A stretch of DNA of 63,448 bases from JBBRHQ01 sp963781345. Lineage in GTDB: Bacteria; Actinomycetota; Thermoleophilia; Solirubrobacterales; 70-9. The position numbers were made by a program, and so were the translations under genes. Positions 26,660-35,002 of this stretch are shown here, piece after piece (position 1 is the stretch's first letter; every line of letters starts with the position of its first letter). The stretch spans positions 1 through 63,448 of the forward strand of contig CAWAFQ010000010.1 in NCBI GenBank assembly GCA_963781345.1. The letters run 5' to 3'. The notes beneath the pieces are model-generated. The model saw nothing but the letters and a program-made list of their open reading frames with translations. It searched no databases and was not told where the DNA came from.

Positions 26660-27187
26660 ATGTTCATCCCGACCACCGCCCTGGTGTCCGAGCCGCAGCC
26701 GCTGATGTCGGTGGCGTGGGGCGAGTGGGCCGTCGTCTCGCCCTACCAGAGCGGCAGTTGGTTGCAGACGTTCCAGCTAACGCCGGACTTCAACAGTGGC
26801 TTCAGGATCATGGTCACGACGCCGCTGATGCTGGCCCCGGCCTGGCCGACCGAGGCGATTCTGGGAGCCGCGATACTCCCAGGTGGCGGAAACTCGTTCG
26901 TCAACGTCGATCACCTGCCCTCGGACGGCCCCTACCCGTTCGACCTACAGGTGTCGATGTGGTGCCAGAACCACGACGGCACCCAGATGGCCCGCCTCAA
27001 TCAGGTGACCACGGTGCTGGGGATCGGCACCACTTCGGGCGGGATCGACCTGACGGGCTTCTCCTACACGCAGCTCGTCGGCACCGACATCGAGATGATC
27101 GACGACGGCCTCGGCGGCTTCTCCTGCTACTCGAACGCGGGCGGCCTGTTCGCCTGCTCGCTGCTCCTTTCGGGCGGCTACGACTGA
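26660..27187 (+). CDS. Putative virion surface protein
   Basis: 175 residues. Beta-rich and Gly/Thr-rich, with LQTFQLTPDFNSGFRIMVTT and LQVSMWCQNHDGTQMARLNQ. Preceded by GAGGTAGCG before ATG 26660. No family is recognised. It belongs to the 24.5-29.4 kb block of similar proteins. Confidence 0.45.
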   Translation: MFIPTTALVSEPQPLMSVAWGEWAVVSPYQSGSWLQTFQLTPDFNSGFRIMVTTPLMLAPAWPTEAILGAAILPGGGNSFVNVDHLPSDGPYPFDLQVSMWCQNHDGTQMARLNQVTTVLGIGTTSGGIDLTGFSYTQLVGTDIEMIDDGLGGFSCYSNAGGLFACSLLLSGGYD

Positions 27188-27202
27188 TGGCGTGACTAGC
27201 TT

Positions 27203-27826
27203 ATGAACCTCCTCGATAACTTCGCACGGCCCGATACCGGCCCTCCGGTCGGCAACCCGAACGACAGCGCGAACGGACTCGGCCCGTCGTGGTCTACAGG
27301 CTATTACGGTGTGTTCACGGGTCACCAGATAAGCGAGCAGACGTGCGTGGCCATTGCTGCTGGCGGTAGTTCATGGTGGAGTCAGGTGGACTTCCCGGCC
27401 GACATGGAAGCAGCGGGCCAGTTGGCCGTCCCCCTCGCCGGTCAAATGAACATCTCGGTCAGGCTTCAGAACCCCGGCATCGCCGCCTACTCCGACTACA
27501 GCATCGAACTGGCGTCCTCATCGTCCTATCGGCTTCGCAGGACGTATGTCGGGGTGGTCACGTACCTCACTGCTGCCCTCCCGCTCTCGTACATCTTCGG
27601 CGATCTGATCGGCTGCCGGGTCGTCGGCAATGTCGTCTATGCCCTGAAGAACGGAGTCGCCATCTCCTCCGTGTTCGACGACGGGCCGCAGGTGTCGGGG
27701 CCGGGAGCGGTCGCCATCTATAACGCCAGCACGAGCGACCCGCTGGTCGGGTTCTACGGCGGCGCTGTAGGCAGTATTCCGTTCGAGGTTCGGCGGCAGC
27801 ACTCCCGCAGGGTGGCGTGGACGTGA
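27203..27826 (+). CDS. Putative carbohydrate-binding-like virion protein
   Basis: 207 residues. It begins MNLLDNFARPDTGPPVGNPN, followed by WSTGYYGVFTGHQISEQTCV, resembling the opening of concanavalin-like proteins (DxFxR... pattern) found in phage tails. NISVRLQNPGIAAYSDYSIE and YALKNGVAISSVFDDGPQVS are further strands. No enzymatic motif. Confidence 0.45.
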   Translation: MNLLDNFARPDTGPPVGNPNDSANGLGPSWSTGYYGVFTGHQISEQTCVAIAAGGSSWWSQVDFPADMEAAGQLAVPLAGQMNISVRLQNPGIAAYSDYSIELASSSSYRLRRTYVGVVTYLTAALPLSYIFGDLIGCRVVGNVVYALKNGVAISSVFDDGPQVSGPGAVAIYNASTSDPLVGFYGGAVGSIPFEVRRQHSRRVAWT

Positions 27827-27855
27827 GCGCCGCCGTTCAGTCTGGGGTGGTCTAG

Positions 27856-28721
27856 GTGGCGCTCCTCGTCCCCTACGGCCCCGGCGCCCGCTTCACCGCC
27901 GACAACTGGGGCGCGAACCCCTCGGCCACGCCGGGCACGTCGATCACTCCTGGCGGCTCCGGCGCGGAAGGCACCTACGCCGAGATCATCTCCGACACGG
28001 TCGTCACCGAGGACATCTTCGGGATGTCGATCCGCCTCTCCGACATGCGCTCGCACGACGGGCGTCGCCAACAACTGCTTCGTGGACATCGGCGTTGACC
28101 GGGCCGGGGGCACGTCGTGGAGCGACCTGATTACGAACATCGTCTGCGGCGGCGTCGGCCCGATCACCGCCGTCAACGGGCGCGAGTTCTTCTTCCCGAT
28201 CTACCTTCCCGTCCGGCACCGCCATCGCCGCACGGGCGCGGCGCGTGTCGGCCACGGCAGGAACGATGCGTGTCGCGATGCGCGTCTACGGTCGCCACCA
28301 GTACCCGTCGCTGATGCCGTTCGGCACCTACTCCGACACGATCGGCGTGACGGAGACGGCGGCGGTGGACGCGACGGCGGTCACTCCCGGCAACGCCGCC
28401 GACGGAACGTGGACGAGCCTCGGCACCACGTCCCGTGATCTCTGGTGGTGGCAGGTCGGCTACCAGATCGACAACACCGCCGTCACCGCCGAATACACCT
28501 ACATCGAGCTGGGCGTCGGCGACGGCACGAACATGACGGTGATCCACAAGATCATGCACGGCGGCAACACGACCGAGCAGGTGGGCGCGGTGTTCGAGGG
28601 GATCAACCCGCTGATGGCCTACTACCCGGTGCCGTCGGGCGAGACGATCTACTGCCGGATGCGCTGCCTCAACGCGCCCGACACCGGCTACCAGGCGGCA
28701 GCTCACGCGGTCGGTGGCTAG
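27856..28721 (+). CDS. Putative virion protein, frame-disrupted
   Basis: GTG 27856 gives MALLVPYGPGARFTADNWGA. Shifts near 28065 and 28215 join it to CFVDIGVDRAGGTSWSDLIT and then to MRVAMRVYGRHQYPSLMPFG and WWWQVGYQIDNTAVTAEYTY. About 288 residues, beta-rich. Function unknown; the surrounding genes suggest a tail- or head-surface component. Confidence 0.45.
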
Positions 28722-29077
28722 ATGGCGATCCAAGAATACGTCGTCGGGCTCGGAGAACCTCGCCTCGGGCACCGAGTGGTCGATGACGACCGACACGGCA
28801 GGCCCGGACGCCGACACGACGGACGGGCTGTTCCAGCTCGTGCTCGACCTCACCGACATGGCGGACGGCGAGTCGGTGCGGGTGCGGGCCTACGAGACGT
28901 GCCGTCCGGGGACACGCAGCGGAAGGTCTGGGAGAGCACCTACGCGGACGCGATGCAGGAGCCGCTGATCTACACGCTCGCCGCTGATCCTGATGCACGG
29001 CTGGGACTTCACGATCACGACGATGGTCGGGACGGTCAACTGCCTCTGGTCGATCCGCTCGCTGGCGCAGACGGTGA
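28722..29077 (+). CDS. Tandem repeat-gene copy 1 (virion-type)
   Basis: ATG 28722 touches the previous stop. The corrected product reads MAIQEYVVG, EWSMTTDTAGPDADTTDGLF, DLTDMADGESVRVRAYE and MHGWDFTITTMVGTVNCLWS. Shifts near 28757, 28905 and 28985. It is homologous to the next gene along its whole length (see there). About 117 residues. It ends at a GTGA overlap. Confidence 0.45.
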
Positions 29078-29422
29078 CGGAGCGGGTGACGGGCACGAGG
29101 CGATCGACACGACGGAGTGGTCGCTCGGGACGCGACACGTCCTACGACACCGGGGACGCGCAGACGACGCGACGGCCTCTACCAGGCGTTCATCGACGTG
29201 AACGACATGACCGACGGCGACCTCCTTCAGATCCGCGAGTACGAGAAGGCCCGCTCGGGCGACACGCAGCGGCTGGCCTACCAGATGTTCCTGGCCGGGT
29301 CGCAGATGAACCCGATGTACGTCAGCCCCGCTCTGTGCGGGATGCACGGCTGGGACTGGACGCTCGACGCGATCACGGGCACGATCACCTGTCTCTGGTC
29401 GATCCGAACGGTTGGGAGCTAG
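29074..29422 (+). CDS. Tandem repeat-gene copy 2 (virion-type)
   Basis: GTG 29074. Matches copy 1: EWSLGT then DGLYQAFIDVNDMTDGDLLQ, EYEKARSGDTQRLAYQMFLA and MHGWDWTLDAITGTITCLWS, with both copies ending in CLWSIR. Shifts near 29100-29170. A recent tandem duplication of a roughly 116-residue unit. Confidence 0.45.
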
Positions 29423-29426
29423 GATC

Positions 29427-29651
29427 GTGAGAGCAGCAGTCCACGCGGGCGTGGGATACCGGACGTTCAGCCGTCCTTCCTTCCGACGTACACTTCTCCG
29501 GCGGCGTCCGACTCCCGTTGCCATACCGGCGGCCTCGCCTCCGCGAAGTGGTGGAGTCCAACGGCGGACGCCGCGCAGCATCCGCAGCCGTCGCACTCGT
29601 CGCTCTCGCGGCAGACCTCGACTAGCCTCGCGCCCGCGAGGGGCGCACTAG
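29427..29651 (+). CDS. Possible Arg-rich small protein
   Basis: GTG 29427 gives 74 residues with many Arg (RPSFRRTLLRRRPTPVAIPA). It ends one codon before the large repeat protein. The composition partly resembles that protein's repeats, so it may be a broken N-terminal repeat rather than a separate gene. Low confidence. Confidence 0.25.
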   Translation: MRAAVHAGVGYRTFSRPSFRRTLLRRRPTPVAIPAASPPRSGGVQRRTPRSIRSRRTRRSRGRPRLASRPRGAH

Positions 29652-32257
29652 ATGTCGGGCTGGTCATTCCAGCCGTGGCCTGCTGACGAAGCCGGGGCGA
29701 CGTTCGTTGCGTCCCCGGTCGAGACCACGCTCGCGCCTTCTCACCGTCTCTCCCGCGTCTCCCACTCGATCCTGCGCCCGCCGAGGGTCGTGGACGACCC
29801 GACGCCCGGCGCTCGCGGCCCAGGCGTCCGGCTCGCTGAGTCGCTTAGCAGCTCCGAACCAACAGAACCGGCGCGGGACGACCTACAGGCTGGGCAAGCC
29901 GGTCGTCGTCAACGCGGCCCCCACCTTCGTCGCCCCGCCGGTCAAGGTCGTGCTGGTCGAGCGGTTGCGGCGGGTCGGGCGGATCAAGCCGCCGCGCTCG
30001 CGCCTCGGGCCGCCGATCGGCATCCCCGGCCCCTTCGTGTTTTCCGGGCCAGGCGTTCGCCTTAGCCCCGCCTGCGAGTCCTGCGAGTCGCCAGTACCGC
30101 CAGTACGTCTCGTTCCTGCGGCCACCGGTCGTCGTCAGCCCAGCCCGTCACCGAGACGTTCAGCGGCCCCACAGTCACCCTGGCCCCAGCCCCGCGCCAG
30201 GGGCGAGCGACCGACTACGACCTCGCCGGGCCGGTCATCGTTGACGCCAACGACGCCTTCCCGCAGGGGCCGATGGTCGTCCTCGCCCCGCAGCGCCGCG
30301 GCCAGACCAAGTCGTTCCTGCGTCCCCCGACTGTCGTCACGACAGCCCAGGCCGGGGTCTTCTACGGGCCGAAGGTAACGCTCGCGAAGACGCTCGATCG
30401 GCTTTCCAGACGGAGGCCGCACTACGTCCTGCGGATGCCAGTCGTGGTCACGCAGGATCTCGCCAGGCCCACCGACATCCACCTCGTCGCGCCGCGTGAT
30501 CGTCGTCCCCGCACGATCTGGGAGTTGCGCCCGCCAGTAGTCGTGACGGCCGCCGTCGCCGAAGCCTTCTACGGGCCAAAGGTCACGCTCGCGAAGGCGC
30601 GACCGCGCCGCACCACGATCGCCAAGCTGCGGCCCGTCCCCGCGGCGTTCCGGCCCGTCGGCTCGGTCGCGATCACCCTCGCTCCCAGCTTCCGCGGCAA
30701 GCCGAAGTCGAGGCTCCGGCCGCCGGTCGTCGTCAACGCGGCTGTCACCGAGACGTTCTATGGCCCGAGGGTCGAACTCGCCAGAGTCAAGCAGCGCGGC
30801 GTCCCGAGGTCGAAGCTAAGGACGCCGGGCGTTGTCTACGACGCCCAAATCTACAAGGGCATCGGCGGCACACTGGCACCGCCGCGGGCGACGAACCCGC
30901 CTGTCCACTCGATCCTGCGCCTGCCCCGCGTCGTCATTCCGGCCCAGTTGTTCCAGGGGATCGGCGGCAAGCTGACTCCCCCGCGTGCCACTCGACCGAT
31001 CACGATATGGAGGCTGCGCCCGCCGACCGTCGTGCAGCCGTTCTTCATAGCGCGTCGGACGAAGGTGACGCTGGCGCGGATCAAGCCCGCCCCGGTTCAT
31101 TCGATCCTCCGCAAGCCGACCGACCTCGTTGACCAGGCCGACCTCGGATTCGTTCGCGTCCATCTGGCCTATTCGCGGCGGGGCAAGCCGCGCTCGCGAC
31201 TCTCGCCGCCGACCGTGGTGCAGGCGTTCCAGGCGCGGCCGATCGACACGACCCTCGTTCGGATCAGGCCCGTCCCGACGCAGCACGTTCTGCGCCGTCC
31301 CGTCGATCTCGTTGACCGCGAGCCGATCTCGGCTTCGTTCGCGTCCACCTGGCCTACAGCCTGCGCGGTCGCCCGAAGTCGATCCTCCGCAAGCCGATCG
31401 TCATCGACCTTCGCCCGCAGACGCGCTACGTCTCGATCACGCTCGCGCCGTCGCGGTTCCCGAAGCCCAAGTCGTTCCTGCGGCCCGACTCGAAGTTCGC
31501 GCCCGTCCCGAAGGCCGAATACCGGCTTGCGATCACGCTCGCCTATCAGTCGCGAGGCAAGCCGCGCTCGAAGCTGAGGCCGCCAGCGGTCGTCGGCGCG
31601 GGCCGTTTCTTCCGCGGCATCCTCGTCCACCTCGCTCCGTCGCGCTTCCCGCGCCCGAAGTCGATTCTGCGCAAGCCGGTTGTCGTCCAGGCGTTCCGCA
31701 TCCCGGTCGTCCAGACGACGCTCGCCAGGATCAAGCCGCCGCCGGTTCACTCGATCCTGCGCGAGCCGACCGACCTGATCGACCGGATGGATCTCGGCCT
31801 TGTGCGCGTCACGCTCGCGCCCTCCCGCTTCCCGACTCCGAAGTCGAGCCTGAAGCCGCCGACGGTCGTAGGCCAGTTCGTCGAGGGGGCGGCGCGGGTC
31901 ACGCTCGCCCCGCAGCGCCGAGGTGCGCCCCACAGCTTCCTGAAGCCGCCCACGGTGATCGGTGGGGCCGTCGCCTTCTACGGCCCGCAGGTGACGCTGA
32001 CCCGGATTCGGCCGCCGCGCACGATCTGGGCGCTCCGCGAGCCAACGGTCATCATCACGACCGTCTGTTACGGCGACCCGATGTGCGGGATCGACTTCGC
32101 CGCCGAGGTCTGCGGCACAGACGACGCCGCAACAGCGATCGGCAGCGACAGCACAGGCACGAGCGCCACCGGCTCTGATGCCGGGGCGACGGTTACAGGC
32201 GCTTCCGCAGCCAGCGGTAGCGTTACAGGCGACGACGCACGAAGAGAGGGATGTTGA
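29652..32257 (+). CDS. Large repeat protein, about 24 Arg/Pro-rich repeats and Ser/Thr/Gly tail
   Basis: About 868 residues, interrupted by several indels (near 29845, 30110, 31325 and others). From about residue 20 to 810 the protein is built of units of roughly 33 residues with the core xVTLAxxRxxxPxSxLRxP then VVV. Clear examples are AITLAPSFRGKPKSRLRPPV, RVHLAYSRRGKPRSRLSPPT and RVTLAPSRFPTPKSSLKPPT. Often VVxxxxFYGP links units. The C-terminus changes to CYGDPMCGIDFAAEVCGTD and a Ser/Thr/Gly/Ala-rich tail of about 40 residues (GSDSTGTSATGSDAGATVTG). Very basic and strand-prone. No known family is recognised. Its place before the head-tail genes suggests a virion protein. Confidence 0.65.
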
Positions 32258-32559
32258 ATGGGTGTTTACCCGCTAGGCCAGTCAGTCACGGTCACCGAGA
32301 CGTTCAGGGTCCTCGGCATCCCGACCGACCCGACGACCGTGACCTACAAGCTGCAAGACCCGGAGGGCACGACTCACCACCTACGTCTTCGGCGTCGATC
32401 CCGAGGTGACGAACCCCGGGGTGGGCATCTACGTGCTCACGACGCCCGCCTGCAACGTGCCCGGCACCTGGCTCTACGAGATCATCGGCACCGGGGCGGT
32501 GATCGCGACCGGGCACGGGCGAGTTCACGATCCTCCAGTCGTCGATCGCGCCGCAGGAC
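32258..32559 (+). CDS. Putative Ig-like small virion protein
   Basis: ATG 32258 follows the previous stop directly. MGVYPLGQSVTVTETFRVLG, TVTYKLQDPEGTTH, YVLTTPACNVPGTWLYEIIG form a beta-sandwich with shifts near 32378 and 32515. The corrected frame runs without a stop into the next gene, so the boundary at 32559 is arbitrary; it could be one fused protein. Similar short Ig-like proteins precede head-tail adaptors in actinophages (recollection). Confidence 0.5.
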
Positions 32560-33378
32560 GTGGACTTCCCCCAGTTCGGCCCCTGCCAGCCCTGGATCGA
32601 CTGCGGCGACGTGCGCGCCGTCTGCGAGACGACCGAGGACGACGAGCTGCTCGACGGGATCGCGGCGATGGCCTCGCAGATCATGTTCGAGATCAGCGGC
32701 AGGCAGTTCACCGGCAACTGCGAGCGCACCGTGCGCCCCTGCGAAACCGTACAAAACCCCTGCTGGGGACTCAATTCGTGGAACGGCTGGACGGGCTGGC
32801 CCTGGGCCTGGACCTGGGACGGCGTCACCTGGGGCTGGTACGACTCGATGGGCTGCCACTGCGGCTGTGAGGCGCTCTCGCGGGTCAAGCTGCCCGGCTA
32901 CCCGGTGACCCAGATCACCGAGGTCAAGATCGACGGAGTGGCTGTGTCGGCGAGCACCTACCGGCTCGACGAGTGGCAGTTCCTGACTCGGATGCGCGAC
33001 CCGGCCGAGCCGACGATCCCGCTCTTCTGGCCCGCCTGTCAGATCATGGATCTCGACGACACCGAGTCGGGGACGTGGTCTGTCTCCTACCTCTCGGGGA
33101 TCGCCCCGCCGCTCGCGGGGAAGGCCGCCGCCTCGGCGCTCGCCTGCGAGCTACTGCCGGGCGCAGACTGCAAGCTGCCTTCGGGGGCGGTGCGGATCGT
33201 GCGCCAGGGCGTCACCGTCGATCGGCTGACGCCGCTCGCCGAGATGCTCCGCAAAGGCTCGACCGGGATCGCCGCGATCGACACCTTCATCGCCGCCTAC
33301 AACCCCTCGCATCTGCGCAGGCGGCCCTCGATCTGGGCACCGAACGGCCCCAAGTACGCCCGCCCGGTCGGTAGCTGA
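32560..33378 (+). CDS. Head-to-tail adaptor
   Basis: About 272 residues. ELLDGIAAMASQIMFEISGR, a Cys-rich Trp/Gly stretch, then SRVKLPGYPVTQITEVKIDG, STYRLDEWQFLTRM, WPACQIMDLDD and GTWSVSYLSGIAPPLAGKAA; finally KLPSGAVRIVRQGVTVDRLT and GIAAIDTFIAAYNPSHLRRR. This order matches actinophage head-to-tail adaptors (HK97 gp6-like), which extend the portal. GTG 32560 is the likely start but lacks a good ribosome site. Overlaps the next ATG. Confidence 0.7.
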   Translation: MDFPQFGPCQPWIDCGDVRAVCETTEDDELLDGIAAMASQIMFEISGRQFTGNCERTVRPCETVQNPCWGLNSWNGWTGWPWAWTWDGVTWGWYDSMGCHCGCEALSRVKLPGYPVTQITEVKIDGVAVSASTYRLDEWQFLTRMRDPAEPTIPLFWPACQIMDLDDTESGTWSVSYLSGIAPPLAGKAAASALACELLPGADCKLPSGAVRIVRQGVTVDRLTPLAEMLRKGSTGIAAIDTFIAAYNPSHLRRRPSIWAPNGPKYARPVGS

Positions 33379-33918
33379 TGGCCCCGTCCGACGATCACGA
33401 CCCTGACCGACCTGGCCGACCTGACTGCTGCGCGTCGGCCGCGACCGCGCTCGCGACAACGACCGCCGGGATGCCCCGGCGCTCGCCTACGTCTCTCCGG
33501 CCGCGCCTGCCTTCGACTGCTGCCCCGCCCTGATCGTCAACGTGCAGGCGCTGCTCGGAGGAGGTCGACGAGTCCGACTCGCGCCGGTCGCCGCGACCGG
33601 GATGCGGGACCAGTACGGCCGGGTCATCCTCGCCACAGCTCGTCATCACCGCTCTCCGTTGCGCCCCGAAGGTACAGCCCGACGGCTCCGTCCTGACGAC
33701 CGACATCGAGGCCGTCGCGGTCGAGGTGCAGGAGGACGCCTGGGCGCTCTGGAACGGGATCACCTGCGCGATCAAGAACGGGATCTTCGAGGATCTCTGC
33801 TCGATCGTCCATATCGACCGCTCGCAGTCGATCGACGAGCAGGGCGGCTGCGTCGGCTGGCAGCTTCGTGCTCCGGGTCGAGATCGGCGGCATCCCCTGC
33901 GAGGCGTCGGGCACCTAG
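33378..33918 (+). CDS. Putative head-tail connector protein, frame-disrupted
   Basis: ATG 33378 (TGATG overlap). Scattered pieces TTLTDLADL, FDCCPALIVNVQALLG, VITALRCAPKVQPDGSVLTT then DIEAVAVEVQEDAWALWNGI and DRSQSIDEQGGCVGWQ lie in different frames (shifts near 33395, 33560, 33640, 33870). They match the order of small connector-type proteins following the adaptor in actinophages. Ends TAG 33916-33918. Confidence 0.5.
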
Positions 33919-34283
33919 TGGTACGGCACCGTCGTCACGATCGACGACTCGCAGCTCGCCCTCCTCTTGACGACCACGGCGGGGCCGGTCGCCCGCTACA
34001 TCCGTGACTGGCGCAGGACGACCTGTACGATCCTGGCGCTTGCGCGACACTGTTCCGTCCCTGGCCGGGCGGCGCGGCCCCTTCCCCCGCCGGGGCCACC
34101 CTATCGCCGCTGGACCGACAAGGTCAGCCCCGACCTCGGTGATTCGCTGACGATCGTGATGGCGAGCGGCCCGTCCGGCCCGGAGGCGGACATCGGCCGA
34201 CGGCGGTCCAGCGGGGCTGGAACTACGGGCTGATCCTGACGAACCGCGGCTACCGCTTCCTCCCCGACAACTTCTACATCTGA
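33918..34283 (+). CDS. Putative tail completion/connector protein, frame-disrupted
   Basis: The coding pieces YGTVVTIDDSQLALLLTTTA, GPVARYIRDW, YRRWTDKVSPDLGDSLTIVM and NYGLILTNRGYRFLPDNFYI end at TGA 34281-34283. Indels near 34010 and 34200 break it, and the start near 33918 is unclear. A position between adaptor and chaperone fits a gp10-like connector. Weak assignment. Confidence 0.4.
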
Positions 34284-34306
34284 TGGTCGCGTCCGCCAGG
34301 CCACCG

Positions 34307-34343
34307 TATGCTCGATCTGGCCGGACCCCTTCACGGTCCGGCC
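34307..34343 (+). promoter_or_regulatory. Possible -10 box and hairpin before the tail chaperone
   Basis: TATGCT (34307-34312) is followed by the perfect hairpin GGCCGGACC/GGTCCGGCC (34319-34343). It may be a terminator for the connector genes or a structured leader; the RNA after it is ATATCCCT, not a strong U-run. Confidence 0.35.
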
Positions 34344-34380
34344 ATATCCCTCAACGCCAGTGAAGGAGGCGTTTGCACGA

Positions 34381-35002
34381 TGAAGGACTTTGACAGCGGA
34401 GCGGCACGAACGCCACGCGGCAGCGTGAGCAGGAGATGGGTGAGCGCAACTTCGTCCTCGGCGGCGAGACGTTCACCTACCGCGCCGTTGTCGAGTTACA
34501 CGGTGCTGGAGCAGGTGGCGTCCGCGGCCGACAAGGACGGTGCTGAGCTGATCCGCACTCTGGAGGATCGCGGTCGTAAGCCTGCTGGAGGATGGGCAGC
34601 AGGATCGCTTCCTGTCCGTTCTGCGCAGCACCGAGGATCCGCTCTCCTTCGCCGACCTGAACGACCTCTGCACCTGGCTGACGGAGGCCCAGGTCGGGCC
34701 GCCCTACGTTAGCGCCCTTGCTCTCTACGGCTGGGGACGCGACAACGCCAACTTCATCGACGGACGACTCATCCTCACAACCGGCCGAGGCGTCAGCGGC
34801 CTGAGCCTGCGGGAGTTCATCAACGTGGTCTATGCCTTCTTGGCAGATGGGAGAGACGAGGCGCAGCTTCACGAGCTGGACATGGCGCTTGCCCCCACTC
34901 CCGACGACGCCGAGGCGCTACGGGACAAGGCGAACATGGATGCGATGAAGGCGCTCCAGGCCCAGATGGGCGAACCTCGGGCCGCCGAGGGTGAGGCGCT
35001 AG
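34381..35002 (+). CDS. Tail assembly chaperone, frame-disrupted
   Basis: ATG 34381 follows GGAGG. Coding pieces: MKDFDSGA, then TRQREQEMGERNFVLGGETF, VLEQVASAADKDGAELIRTL, LLEDGQQDRFLSVLRSTEDP and FADLNDLCTWLTEAQVGPPY, then GLSLREFINVVYAFLADGRD. Length and position immediately before the tape measure fit the chaperone that wraps it. Chaperones usually have a programmed -1 frameshift; random indels here prevent identifying a slippery site. Ends near TAG 35000-35002. Confidence 0.65.

Noticed and set aside
34381..35002. Programmed -1 frameshift in the tail chaperone
   Set aside because: Expected from family knowledge, but random indels in this sequence make any slippery site impossible to call.
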